A DNA stretch of 64,000 nt from NCBI GenBank assembly GCA_030761205.1, contig JAULJL010000004.1, positions 24,959,172 through 25,023,171 of the forward strand. Direction: 5' to 3'. The notes beneath the pieces were generated by a model, which saw only the letters and a program-made list of their open reading frames with translations, was not told where the DNA came from and ran no database searches. This document shows positions 12,286 to 22,137 of this stretch, piece by piece. Source of the DNA: Fremontodendron californicum. Its lineage: Eukaryota; Streptophyta; Magnoliopsida; Malvales; Malvaceae. Every line of letters starts with the position of its first letter. Position 1 is the first letter of the stretch. A program made the translations under genes and the position numbers.

Positions 12286-13387
12286 TGTACACACAAATTT
12301 TATGTCAAAAATATGACAAGGAAAATTTGGAGTCAAATAAGAATTTTATTAATCAAACTTTGAGGTTACAATCTCTGAATATTCTTAAAGAAAGAAATCC
12401 TTTGATTCTTTTCTTCAGTAAAACTTTGATCCAAGGGTCTTCACGCCTTGATCTTGAATCGGTGAGATCTGCTTCAAGGGTCTTCTAGACTTGGTCTTGA
12501 AAAACAGGAATTATCTCCTTTCCTTTGATGAATAAGATCGGAGAGCAGCTTCTTAGAGAATTCTCAAGAACAAGCACCGCGTTCTTAGAATTTCTCTAAT
12601 TTCTTCTTAAGAATTTTGAGAGGATTTGGCTCTTCAAAATCTTCTTCTCTTCAGGCTTTCTGAGTTGTGAATTTGTGTTAAGAGGAGGTCTCTATTTATA
12701 GTGGTAGCTAGCCAGGTGAAAGAGAGTTTTAAAAGAACTCATCCTCCTTATTTATCTCTTAATTAATTTAATTAAATTAGAGATAAAGCTTCATTATTTA
12801 TCCCTTAATTAATTAATTAAATTAGAGATAAAATATTTATTATTATTTTTTATCACTTAATTAATTAATTAAATTAGAGATAAAATATTTATTTATCTCT
12901 TAATTAATTAATTAAATTAGAGATAAAATATTTATTTATCTCTTAATTAATTTAATTTAATTAGAGATAAAACTTTATTATTTATCTATTAATTAATTTA
13001 ATTTAATTAGAGATAAAAATTTATTATTTATCTCTTAATTAATTTAATTAAATTAGAGGTAAAACTTTATTATTTATCTCTTAATTAATTTAATTTAATT
13101 AGAGATAAAAATTTATTATTTATCTCTTAATTAATTTAATTTAATTTAATTAGAGGTAAAATAATTATGACACATGGGTGAAATTTGATTGGATAACCCA
13201 TGAATCCTTGCAATTTGATTGGTCAAACCATGTGTACATATTTAATTAATTATAAAATAATTAATTATAATATGATAATATCAATTTCACATGGTAATGT
13301 ATAATTTAATTGAAAATTTCTTAATTACAAGAAATTTCAATTAACACGTGGCAATTTGTAATTGGTTACAAATTTTCTCCTTCTACA
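12286..13387 (-). repeat. 3' LTR of the Tat element
   Basis: 1102 bases, almost identical to 35319-36411. It contains the U3 palindromic array (12753-13162) and a TATA motif (complement of TATTTATA at 12693-12700). Its outer end abuts the AACAT duplication. The copy of the 79-codon ORF at 12249-12488 recurs in the other LTR and is not a gene. Confidence 0.95.
12753..13162. repeat. palindromic 45-bp repeats in Tat U3
   Basis: About nine copies of a unit of 38-47 bases: TTATCTCTTAATTAATTTAA followed by TTAAATTAGAGATAA. Each unit is an inverted repeat (TTATCTC against GAGATAA) around an AT core, so the array can form a series of hairpins. The same array is at about 35786-36183 in the 5' LTR, nine bases shorter in one unit. 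It lies upstream of the TATA motif, in U3. Confidence 0.85.
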
Positions 13388-13400
13388 AATGCCCCCTCAA
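13388..13400 (-). other. polypurine tract of the Tat element
   Basis: On the minus strand the sequence reads TTGAGGGGGCATT immediately before the 3' LTR start TGTAGAAGG. This is the expected place and composition for the primer of plus-strand DNA synthesis. Confidence 0.8.
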
Positions 13401-13890
13401 GACTTGGTTACGTACACGAATTTTTTTTTTTCCAGTGTAGCAAGTGGACAAGTCTTGAAATTTAATTTGCTTTTGATGCCAGAATTTATTTACACCAATT
13501 AATTATCCTCATATAATTTTGTATATGAGACGAAAAAAATTGATTTAGCAAATATAATTTACTATGCATCAAAATGGACCATGAATGGAAGATCGGCCCA
13601 CCCTAAATGGTTTAGCAAAAATGGATATTGGGCCAACATTGGCCTACGTAAAAAAAAATGGATATTAGGCCTAACTTAAAATATTGCTCAAAGTATTTGA
13701 TTTGTCAAGGAGCCCAATAACCCATGCAAAACATAGTTCAAAATCTGTAGACTTTCTACGGTTCCAAAGAATTTGACTTTGATCTAGTCTTCTTTGCTCA
13801 AGTTAATTCCAACTAAAACTCAACCTTAAGTTTTAAAGAAATTCTAATGCAATTAGAAGTTCTATTCCTTGAGACTTGAATTATTTTCCC
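13401..13890. other. Tat 3' untranslated region and PMD upstream region
   Basis: No ORF. It lies between the Tat polypurine tract and the putative TATA box of the antisense PMD gene, so it is both the element's 3' non-coding tail and the likely promoter region of that gene. Confidence 0.5.
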
Positions 13891-13898
13891 TATAAAAG
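13891..13898 (+). promoter_or_regulatory. putative TATA box of the antisense PMD gene
   Basis: TATAAAAG in the context TTTTCCCTATAAAAGCAAGG. About 70 bases downstream is a strong splice donor (GATCG/GTGAGT at 13966/13967) and the PMD start codon follows the matching acceptor at 15635. This arrangement suggests an independent promoter for a plus-strand gene inside the minus-strand retrotransposon. No transcript evidence is available from sequence alone. Confidence 0.5.
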
Positions 13899-14084
13899 CA
13901 AGGCCTTCTAACTTATTCGCATATCACAAATTGCCAAAGATTGTCATGCATTGGAGAGTTTGATCGGTGAGTTCTTTTTTTTTTTTTTTTTTTTAGAAAA
14001 TAAACATCTGGCCTTCAACAGACGGTCTTGTTCTCGAGTCGGTATTTTATTCTTATTTTCTTATTGTAAAAGGGAAGGCCCTGC

Positions 14085-14229
14085 ATTCACCTAAGAGCAT
14101 TGGTAGCTGAGTTAACATCCTCGAAAATAACCCAAGTCTGACCTTTGTGTTTCAGCGTCTTCAATGCCTAACACATCCAGTATCTTCCCGAATTGAGAAA
14201 ATACAGCATGCAACGATTTCTTCAACTCT
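14085..14229 (-). pseudogene. U1A/U2B'' snRNP RNA-binding domain fragment (second exon)
   Basis: On the minus strand the frame gives ELKKSLHAVFSQFGKILDVL, then decayed frames with pieces such as YFRG and NALR-stop-MQG. This is the RRM region of the plant U1A/U2B'' spliceosomal proteins, downstream of the N-terminal piece found at 15148-15231. A GTGTGCAG acceptor-like site directly precedes it, so the donor copy may have been genomic and unspliced. It carries a frameshift and a stop (TGA) and cannot encode a working RRM. Confidence 0.6.
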
Positions 14230-14285
14230 GCACACATCTTTTAAGAATAAAAATCAAATAAAAAAAAAATAAAGCAATGCAAACC

Positions 14286-15015
14286 CTATATTTTTTTTTT
14301 CGCTGCATCCGCTGCAAAACAAGTGATGAAGGATGGCGTAACCTCTTGTTGTTGATGATGCATTGCATTTGCAGGATTTGTGGGAGGTTGCATTAGTGGT
14401 CGCATCACAGCTGGCTGCGTTGAGGCGCCTCCAAGATTCAAATTCAGTCCGGATGTACTAAACCCTCCACCCGGATATTTGTTGATTTGGGATTGAATAG
14501 GTAGATTTGTAGAAGAAGTAGTTGGACCACCACCCCTTTGATTTAGAAGCCTTGAAAGCTCCTCCGCCACTTGTGCGTAGTTCCGTCCCATAGAGAAGTG
14601 ATAGTTCCCTGCCTGTGCCTGCATCAGTGCTCCTATGTCCAAATTGTAGGGAATATTATTCACCGACAGTAGTGTTCTCGATTGATTTGAGGGGTTGCTA
14701 TTCTTTTTCACCCCTACTACACTCTTCTGGAACACACGACAAACCATCCATTCATCCTTGGTAGTTCTAAAAGAAGATTTAGAGTGAATACGATATTCAT
14801 GCATGACCTAGTTGGTTTTCTCTCCTCTGGGAGCTCTCCCTCTGTCAAACACTAAGGTCTCTTCATCCCAACCAACTCTGATATTGTCACACTACTGTTG
14901 AAGATCTCCTTGTCTTTTCCTGTCGTCTTCCAGTAACCACTGTTCGTTGCTCGGTTTGTTCTTACACCTGTTGGGTATTTTCGATCCCGAAGGCTGAAAA
15001 AAAATACCACTCTTT
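14286..15015 (-). pseudogene. NAC transcription-factor fragment
   Basis: The minus strand encodes a NAC domain from GEKEWYFF through RDRKYPTGVRTNRATNSGYW and GRAPRGEKTN, then VMHEYRI, DEWMVCRVFQKS and about 130 residues of the variable C-terminal activation region. These are NAC subdomains C-end to E; A and B are missing. Lesions: frameshifts near the start and in the VGMKKTLVF region, and TAG in place of the Trp codon before VMHEY. The subdomain D/E boundary, where many NAC genes have an intron, runs straight through, which suggests capture from spliced RNA. Closest type by eye is the NAC100/CUC-like group. The ORF at 14286-14804 is its open 3' part. Confidence 0.85.
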
Positions 15016-15147
15016 TTCTCCCCTTTTTTGCCTTCCCTGTTCAACAACAACCTTTCTCAAATTAGGTAGGGTTAATTAGCTCACACATATATCTTATATA
15101 TGCAAACTTTATCTCTTTTTTTTTTTTAGAGAGCTGAAATAAGTATG

Positions 15148-15231
15148 GTCGGTTTTGATCTTCTCGTTGAGATTGTTGATGTATAAAGTCGTATTCGGAG
15201 GAATTTCTTCTCCCTGACTAATCTCTGCCAT
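15148..15231 (-). pseudogene. U1A/U2B'' N-terminal fragment
   Basis: Starts with ATG at 15231 on the minus strand and reads MAEISQGEEIPPN then TLYINNLNEKIKTD, the N-terminus and RNP2 strand of plant U1A/U2B'' proteins. It lies seven bases downstream of the HSP70 piece and in frame with it, producing a chimeric ORF. An A-rich tract (15113-15124) follows. The rest of the RRM is about 900 bases away at 14085-14229, on the other side of the NAC fragment. Confidence 0.65.
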
Positions 15232-15237
15232 GTTTTC

Positions 15238-15543
15238 CCCAATTTCTTCCTTGGAAAGTCTTCCCTTGTCGTTTGTAATGATGATTTTGTTCTTATGCCC
15301 AGTGGTTTTATCCTCAGCAGGCACATTCAAGACACCGTTGGCGTCAATATCAAAGCACACTGTGATCTGTGGAACACTCCTGGGAGCTGGTGGGATACCA
15401 GAGAGCTCGAATTTAACGAGCAAGTTGTTATCTCTGGTCCTTGTTCTCTCGCCTTGATAGATCTGGATAAACACACCAGGCTGGTTGTCGGAGTAAGTAG
15501 AGAAGACCTGCTCCTTCTTGGTGGGATATTTTCTGTGATGCAA
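15238..15543 (-). pseudogene. cytosolic HSP70 substrate-binding-domain fragment
   Basis: About 100 codons of the HSP70 substrate-binding domain: PTKKEQVFSTYSDNQPGV, QGERTRTRDNNLL, FELSGIPPAPR, VPQITVCFDIDANGVLNVPA and KDKGRLSKEEI-like end. The ATPase domain and the C-terminal lid with EEVD are absent. There is a clean reading frame, so capture is fairly recent or the piece was inherited with little time to decay. It is fused to the U1A/U2B'' start. The plus-strand ORF 15230-15457 is its shadow. Confidence 0.9.
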
Positions 15544-15642
15544 GAGTTCCTGTTGTTGGTCTTGATTTTTTTTTTTTTTTTTAATTCTCTACCTATTTTG
15601 ACATGTTTTTGTTTGTTTTGTTTTTGTTTTTGTAGAATCATA

Positions 15643-16463
15643 ATGGTGTACTTTAAAGATCACAAAGATTATCTTGTGATTCTTTCCAAGGAAGACGAAG
15701 ACATAAAAGAAGGATTATATCTCTCCACCGACAAGCCCATATCGGGTAGATATAAGTCCGCTTGGAAATCATTTGATTTTCCTACCACTTTGGAAGATTG
15801 GTCGATAGAACTTTCTCCAACCTCACAATCTTCTCCAAAGGCAAGATCTCTTCAATCTAATCTTCACGTCAATACTTCTAATCATGAGAAGTTTGACACG
15901 TTGGGAAGCCGTATCACTTCCGAAAGGTCATGTTGGGGATTTTCCTTCAAGATTTTTGGAGAGTTTGGTTACATACCAAAGTACTGGGAATGGACTGAAG
16001 ATGTGTTGTACCACTTCAACAAAAATTTAACGACTGTTAGTATATATGATGCTGTTTATGCATCATTATACACTTATGATCACAACAAAGACGTTATTCG
16101 CGCTTTTTGTGAAGCTTGGTGCCCGGCTACCAATACTCTCCACCTTGCTACTGGGGAAGCTTCCATCTCCTTATGGGATTTGCATAGGCTAGGCGGTTTG
16201 CCCATTCACGGCATATTTTATGATGAAGTCATTCCTTGTGCTGCCGAATTGACTGGCTTTGATAACAAGGGAAGATTCATCCCGAGATGTTGTGAATATC
16301 TATTTGCTGCATTCCATCTTTTGAAGCAAGGCAAGGAGGATAAGGTGTCTATTGAGGATTGGATCAATTTTTGGTTTCAAGGGAAATTGCGTTACACCAA
16401 ACCACCTGCTCGAAAAGCAAAGAAACTTGTTCGTCCAAAAGCTACACATAACCCTACTGGAAT
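15643..16463 (+). pseudogene. plant mobile domain (PMD) protein, 5' part
   Basis: About 273 codons from ATG 15643. The PMD (aminotransferase-like, PF10536 type) is visible from about residue 100: WGFSFKIFGEFGYIPKYWEW, the block AFCEAWCPATNTLHL, ATGEASISLWDLHRLGGLPI, and 'RCCEYLFAAFHLLKQGK'. PMD proteins are plant-specific, occur in host proteins such as MAIL1/MAIN and are common cargo of transposons; a molecular activity is not settled. The frame is open from 15295, but the upstream part is antisense HSP70 and intron. The coding region is cut at codon Ile by the Athila-like element (target GGAAT) and continues in frame at 25803. It lies antisense to the Tat element. Confidence 0.85.
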
Positions 16464-18515
16464 TGATGCACCCAAAATAGTGTATCTTATTTAACCTTGC
16501 ACTAAAAAGATCAATTGTAAGTATAATGATTAGCAAGGGTCGAGTCCTCAGGGATTGGGTTTTAATCTATGAGTTATTAGTTTATAACTTACGTTCAAAG
16601 AAAACAATAAAAGAAAAGGGGTTTTTGAAGCCAGATTTAAACTAAAGTAAATAATAAGAATAAGATGCAAGGCGGTATAACCAGCCAATAAAAATATATA
16701 TACTAAATTAGGCGGTATAACCAGCCAATAAAAATAAAACAAAGTTAATATACAAATTAGGCGGTATATCCAGCCAATAAAAATAAATATATTTTTAAAA
16801 ATAAGCAAACTAGAAAAGTAAGAAAACAAGTAAGTAAGAAGAATCAAATATGAAAAATATGGTTAAGGTTTCATTCTCCACCACTAGACATCATTAAGAA
16901 TCAATTTCAGATCTATCAATATCAACCAACTATCAAAGTTAACAACCGTAGATAACAACAAGCTCTGTTATCCCAATCTTTCCTTAGTTTGTCGTTAAAT
17001 AGAACAAGCTCTCTATTTAATCTCTAACCATTAAACAACCTAGAATAAGCTCTCTAAATTCAATTTAATGGCAGCTTTATGATGAGAAAGATAGGTTGGT
17101 CTAAGCAACAAACACATAAGCTCGGATTGTTCAACTTAGGTTATGTTCCACTTTGCAATTATTGAAAACTTGACCATAATCATTAATCACAAATTGCCAC
17201 TTATGAATAGGAAATCAAGACAATTACACGGATCAAGACTCCTAGACTAGCAATAGATAATTATCAAGATCTATCTAGTTGTACACCTAAACAAATCAAG
17301 ACAACATCATGAACAATTCTTGTAGAAGAACATAAGCAACTTTGATAGAAAATTAATGATAGATAGAATCTGAAAATCAATTATAAAACATGTCTAGAGC
17401 TTTGAAATCACCCTTAACCAAATAGAAGTTTAGCCTAGCATAGGCATTGTAAACATAAACATAAAATTAAAGAAAATCTAAGAAGAAAATAAAAGAAAGA
17501 AAGAAGAAGAGGAAGAATATTAATTATCCAACCTCTTGCTCTCTCTAAAGAAAAAGAAAACTAGAGAAAAGAAAGAAAACTAGAGAAAAGAAAGAAGAAG
17601 AAAACTTAGAGAATTTTATTAAAATGGCTAATATCCTACCTATGTACAATATGATCCTCTACAATCATCCAAGGCCCTCTATTTATACACATTTTGGAAG
17701 GCTAAATGACAAGAGACAAGCTTTACAAATTTCAAAGGTAGGTATAATAGGTGGGTGAATTTTTCTAACAATTTTCGTCATATTGTATGACAATTTTGAT
17801 CAGCCAACTTGATGGTCGATTTCGTCAATGTTGGAGGCCTGATCTGATCACATGGTCTTCTAGAAAAAGGTTCCCCTATCAGTTACGGATCCATAGCCGT
17901 TGGAATCAGCTTATTTGCTGATGTGGATAAGCAGATATGGGCAAAATACGAAAACATGTCAGCACAGACATCATTACACATCAGCCAACTTGATGGTCGA
18001 TTTCGTCAATATTAGAGGCCTGATCTGATCATATGGTCTTCTAGACAAAGGTTCCCGTATCAGTTACGGATCCATAGCCATTGGAATCAGCTCATTTGCT
18101 GATGTGGATAAGCAGATATGGGCAAAATACGAAAACAGGTCAGCACAGACGTCATTGCACATCAGCCAACTTGATGGTCGATTTCGCTAGGGAAAACGAC
18201 TCCGTTTCAAGAAGTGTAAAACATGAAAAAGATAGATATGCCTCTTAGCTTTGCACGGCCACAAATTTCAGCCTTAGTGCTTCAGTGAAACTCCAGATAT
18301 AGCTGATATGGCAAAAGGTGTCGGAACTGGAACTGAACTGGATTTGCCCTTAATTCTAGTAATCTGAAATCACTCAAAGAAACTTGTGAAAAACACCAAA
18401 TTACATAAAAATATAAAAGATCATAAACACAATTAGACTAAACAATAATAACTCGTATTTGACACAAAACAATAATAAAACATAACTAAAAACTATATAA
18501 TTATACGAGTTATCA
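16464..18515 (-). repeat. 3' LTR of the Athila-like element
   Basis: 2052 bases, about 99.6% identical by eye to 23728-25797. Contains three GGCGGTATAACCAGCCAATA-like repeats (about 16670-16785), an AG-rich tract (17460-17605), a TATA motif and U3 duplications. The 83-99-codon ORF at 16548-16847 recurs in both LTRs and is only the translation of these repeats. Confidence 0.95.
17799..18170. repeat. 181-bp tandem duplication in Athila-like U3
   Basis: The block beginning ATCAGCCAACTTGATGGTCG occurs at 17799, 17980 and (start of a third copy) 18161, a period of 181 bases. It is present in the 5' LTR at about 25081, 25262 and 25443. On the minus strand it lies upstream of the TATA motif, the place of LTR enhancers. 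Confidence 0.9.
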
Positions 18516-18526
18516 CACCCCCACAC
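18516..18526 (-). other. polypurine tract of the Athila-like element
   Basis: Minus strand reads AAGTGTGGGGGTG directly before the 3' LTR start TGATAACTCG. The same AAGTGTGGGGGG motif recurs inside the element near 19400, 20058 and (variant) 22367. Confidence 0.8.
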
Positions 18527-20604
18527 TTAGCTTTTTGCTAGTCCTCGAGCAAAATCAAATAAAAATAAAATAAGAAAATCTAATCTAATCCACTTTCGTA
18601 GGAAATCACGGTGGTACTTAGCATGTGACACAAGCCTTTAAACCCCTAGGTGTCCCTAGTGGACGAGTTTAGTCTCGTGAGGGTTTACTAGAACGATACC
18701 CACAAACATTGAAAAACTAAAATATAAATAAACTACATATACTAAAAATATTTATTCCTAATCCTTTCAATACAAATTAGAGACAATCTTTGAACAAGTT
18801 TTATAAACTAATCAATAGCTTAAAGAATTTCACAAAAAATCATGCTTGAATGTAAATTGTTTGAGTTAAGCCAATATTAACATAACATATTTCAATCAAA
18901 ATAGTGCACATTCAAACTTAATCTCAACTTCTCACATGGGATACTCTCATGATTTTCACTCTTTAAAGTAGTGGTAAAGTGTTTACACTCAATCAATCTC
19001 ATGAAAATAGTTCTACCATATGCTTGCTTGTCTACCTATTCTCCACTAAAAGATCATGCAACTTCATAAATGAAGAGGTCTTTAATCAAGGTTGTAATGG
19101 GGCCAAGGGGTTTGTAATGTGGTTGAAGAACAAAAGGATAAAGATATCACAAAGGTTCCAAAGAGTTCATAAAGTTTAGAGACATAAAAAGATTATACAA
19201 AGAAACTTCTCAAAACTCTTTACAAGTACATAGTCACCTAGGCCGGATATTCATGTTGGGCCTTTTCTTCATTCTAAACAACTTTGTAATATCTTTTTCT
19301 TTTTCCACAAATTCAAGAGATGATTCATATTTTTTTTTTACATAGGAATGTATTTGCCAGTATTCCATTTCTTTTTCTCTTGACTTTTCTTTTCTTTTCC
19401 CCCCACACTTATTTCTTGTTTCTAACCAAAAAATATCCCTTGTCTTTGCTACTTGTCTCAAATCATGCTAATTCTTCTTTGGAACAAAGGTAAAGATATA
19501 AGTATATTTAGGTTAGGGACAAGTTATGGTTACCAAAGAGATAGCTTATTCAATGTAGGCTCAAATTGGTTCACTAAGGGTGTGTTCTCTTGGAACATCA
19601 ATAAGGGATGGCTATTTGGCTCTGGTTATAATCCTAATGCCTCTATCATATTCATGTTGTCACATGTATCAATATAGTCTCAAACGGTTTAAAGCAAGTT
19701 CTAGAGAATCATGTAATCATAAGAGCACTCAAGAAAGAAATTAGATTGATTTGTATAATGCATCAATCATTATAGGCTCAAAAACTCACAAGGATGATTA
19801 TACAAGTCAGATTAAGTCTAAACATGCTTCTTTCTCAATCAACATATCATATTAACATTGGCTCATAAAAAGGTTGACATCAAGCTCAATTCTCATGAAA
19901 ATCTTCTCACTAATAAATCTGTTTTAGACTTATGCAATTCATATCTCATCATTGTATTAAAAAGGAACTAAAACTCACAAAAAAAATAAGAATAATAATA
20001 ATAAAGACTCATAAAAAAAATAGTAGACAAAAATAAAAGAAATCCTAAATCATTCCCCCCACACTTAATTCTTACATTGTCCTCAATGTAAGTCTATTAA
20101 CCCAAATGAAAGAATCATGTGTAAGAGAAAAGAACTAATAACATAAGAATAGGAACAACTAAGACTCAAAACAAAACAAACTCATGCAACCTAAATAATC
20201 CTAAAATACTAAACAAAAATTAACAAGTAAACACAAAAAGATTAAAATCAAACTGACAAGGTATGTCTCAAGTCTCCCTTACTCAGACCTTGTTCAGAAT
20301 GAATACTTTTAAATGGCTTAAAACACAATTTTTTTTTTTTTTGAAAAGAAGAAATCAAACTGACAAGGTATGTCTCAAGTCTCCCTTACTCAGACCTTGT
20401 TCAGAATGAATACTTCTAAATGGCTTAAAACAAAACAATTTTTTTTTTTTTTTTAAATTAGCAAAATATGTCCCTTACCCCCTACTAAAATATGACATTG
20501 TCCCCAATGTCAAATTTTAAAGGTAGAATTTAGGAGATATTACCTGCAGAGGTTGCTAACCACTTATTATAACTGAGACACAACAAGCAAAATGTTAGAT
20601 AATG
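18527..20604. other. 3' non-coding region of the Athila-like element
   Basis: No protein recognised; ORFs at 18979-19179, 19234-19461 and 19453-19677 have no family features. Landmarks are the CCCCCCACACTT motifs at about 19399 and 20057, the second followed by the hairpin TTACATTGTCCTCAATGTAA (20074-20093), and a third hairpin core GACATTGTCCCCAATGTC at about 20491-20508. A direct repeat of about 105 bases (20246-20342 and 20350-20455) starts at AAATCAAACTGACAAGGTAT and ends in a T-run. Confidence 0.6.
20246..20455. repeat. about 105-bp direct duplication ending in T-runs
   Basis: Two near-identical copies of AAATCAAACTGACAAGGTAT through TTCAGAATGAATACTT and AAATGGCTTAAAACA, each followed by 12-16 T. 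On the element's sense strand each copy therefore starts with an A-run. Confidence 0.85.
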
Positions 20605-21252
20605 TCACAAAGACAAAATGCAATCCACTCCTTGCTCGTCCATATCTATTTTTCTTTTTCCGAGCGTTTGCGAAACAACCGTAGCAGATAAACACTCATA
20701 AGCTTGGAGCTTTTTGAGTAAATCTTCAATGGTTGTAGCAGAAATTATGGTTCTCCTTGCCTCTGAAAACATGAATCCATTATCCACAGCATTATCTAAA
20801 TATGAAAGCAAATTATTAAAATAACCATTAATATTAAGCAAACCAATGGGTTTCTTATTTGTGACCAAAGATGACCAAGAAGCCACGCAAGCTATTTCTT
20901 CCAATGTCCCCAGACCTCCTGGTAAAGCAATGAATGCATCGGCAGAATGGTACATGATTGTTATTCGTTCAGGGATACGCCAGACTTGTATTTCCTTACC
21001 CAAGATAGGTCCACAAAAATCTGTGAATAGTTTTAGCACGATTCCTAGAACTGGACTTCCTCCGGCGTGTGCTGCTGTAGCGACTGCTCCCATTAAACCC
21101 GTACTACCACCTCCATAAATCAACTGGATCTTTTGTTGGGCAAGTATTACTCCAACTCTTATGGCTTCATCAGCAAATATGTTATTTTTCCCTGGATAAG
21201 CACCTCCAAAGACACAAATTTTTTTAATGCGCTGGGACGAAGTACTTTCCAT
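20605..21252 (-). CDS. LOG-family cytokinin riboside 5'-monophosphate phosphoribohydrolase, retrotransposon-borne
   Basis: 215 residues, the usual length of plant LOG proteins, with no break and no intron. LOG enzymes remove ribose 5'-phosphate from cytokinin nucleotides and release active free cytokinin in cytosol and nucleus. Seen: KICVFGGAYPGKN (residues 11-23), the YGGGSTGLMG nucleotide-binding loop (46-55), an Arg (R96) at the position of the conserved Arg, and the signature PGGLGTLEE (111-119), where most LOGs have PGGYGT. Distal blocks KPIGLLNINGYFNNLLSYLD and GF are conserved; the rest is clearly diverged from canonical plant LOGs (for example VASWSSLVTN), so this is probably an old Athila cargo lineage, not a fresh capture. 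It is in sense with the element, 349 bases downstream of the C4-finger ORF. Catalytic residues look intact; expression is unknown. LOG-like extra ORFs in Athila elements have been reported (from memory). Confidence 0.9.
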   Translation of the reverse strand: MESTSSQRIKKICVFGGAYPGKNNIFADEAIRVGVILAQQKIQLIYGGGSTGLMGAVATAAHAGGSPVLGIVLKLFTDFCGPILGKEIQVWRIPERITIMYHSADAFIALPGGLGTLEEIACVASWSSLVTNKKPIGLLNINGYFNNLLSYLDNAVDNGFMFSEARRTIISATTIEDLLKKLQAYECLSATVVSQTLGKRKIDMDEQGVDCILSL

Positions 21253-21600
21253 TTTTTTTTCTTTTTCGAGTGCCTGAAAGAGAATGAGTACATGGTGTAA
21301 TATATAGAAGACTGAGTAGTGAATCAGACAAGAGTAATAATGTCGCCGAAAGTGTATCTGACATGTTAGAAGAAAATGTTAACCTAACAAAAGATTTTTG
21401 CGTGATTTCAGGAAGAAAAAAATCAACCGTAAAAGACAAATAAAAAAATGAGAATAATTACACAAATCGAACAACACGTAAATTAAACCAAAATAAAATT
21501 ATTGCAAATCAAACCAAAAGCTGAGAAGTCATTTATTGTAGTTGTGATTGTGGCTCACATCTTCCTCTGGTTTTACGTCCAGAAACGGCTTAAACGCCTT
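21253..21600. other. spacer between LOG and C4-finger ORFs
   Basis: 348 bases with no recognisable coding sequence. The minus ORF 21224-21439 overlaps the LOG start in another frame and has no family features. A CTTTTTCGAG-type pyrimidine tract lies just upstream of the LOG ATG. Confidence 0.5.
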
Positions 21601-22137
21601 CTATGAGTCGAGGATATGCTTCCCATCCAGTTTTCTTACAAGCTGGCAAACAGGGTCTTTTAACATCAGATTCCCAAGATGTTTCCATTCCCTTTGGAAT
21701 TGCGGCCATAAATCAAGAATTTCTCTTTGTACGTCTCCACTAGGATGCGTCTCAAGAGAAAGTTGGATATTACCCAAATTCTCCTTACTCAGTCCATCCT
21801 TAATGAATTCAATTTTATCATCTCGATTAGAGGACGGAATCCCAATAGAACGACATTTACCGTTACACGTCCATCGTGCACATTTGTGGCAGTTTGAACC
21901 CATGCGCTTTGCTCGTCGCTTCTTTGCAAAAGTGCTTCTACCTGTACCTGGTAAATGCAAAACAGGAAGATATTCATCTTCACGTACCTTGGCTTCAATT
22001 ATCCAACGTATGTCTCCAGGAATCCCTTTGTGCATAAGCATTCTTAATCTTTCAAATCGAACTTGGTAAAGCTTCAGTAAAATATTTCGAGGAAAATGAG
22101 GAAATCGTTTCTGCAATCTTGTGAGAATATCATCCAT
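21601..22137 (-). CDS. basic, four-cysteine (C4) putative nucleic-acid-binding protein
   Basis: 178 residues from the ATG at 22137 (MDDILTRLQKRFPHFP); the longer ORF from 22194 adds only 19 low-complexity residues, so I prefer the internal start. Central block: GRSTFAKKRRAKRMG (66-80) followed by C83-x2-C86-x4-C91-x3-C95, then a KIEFIKDGLSKE segment (108-119). An Arg/Lys-rich run directly before a four-Cys cluster, then a short FI.DG block, is the layout of the cysteine-rich nucleic-acid-binding proteins of carlaviruses and relatives (Carla_C4 type, PF01623). The Cys spacing seems shorter than in those proteins, and the C-terminal half (LWPQFQREWKHLGNLMLKD) I do not recognise. The frame is intact and sense to the element. 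Role inferred only: RNA or DNA binding, possibly silencing suppression. Alternatively a private Athila ORF with convergent features. Confidence 0.6.
   Translation of the reverse strand: MDDILTRLQKRFPHFPRNILLKLYQVRFERLRMLMHKGIPGDIRWIIEAKVREDEYLPVLHLPGTGRSTFAKKRRAKRMGSNCHKCARWTCNGKCRSIGIPSSNRDDKIEFIKDGLSKENLGNIQLSLETHPSGDVQREILDLWPQFQREWKHLGNLMLKDPVCQLVRKLDGKHILDS

Larger units (their letters stand above)
13967..15635 (+). other. putative 5'-UTR intron of the PMD gene, filled with captured fragments
   Basis: Donor GTGAGT at 13967 after GATCG; acceptor TTTTTGTAG ending at 15635, preceded by a long T-rich tract; the ATG of the PMD protein is 8 bases into the next exon. The 1669-base interval contains, all antisense to the PMD gene, pieces of U1A/U2B'', NAC and HSP70 genes. 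Removing it leaves a short leader. The splice sites are inferred from consensus only. Confidence 0.45.

Noticed and set aside
12753..13162. CRISPR-like regular repeats
   Set aside because: Plant nuclear context, palindromic AT-rich units without unique spacers, located in an LTR U3.
15295..15642. N-terminal extension of the PMD ORF (399 codons from 15295)
   Set aside because: The first 116 codons are antisense HSP70 plus a T-rich intron end. The acceptor at 15635 and the ATG at 15643 give a better start.
16459..16463. Same duplication GGAAT at the Athila-like and copia insertions
   Set aside because: Two unrelated elements; a 5-base match by chance is likely and no link is needed.
21548..22069. 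173-codon plus-strand ORF
   Set aside because: Shadow of the minus-strand C4-finger ORF; no family features.
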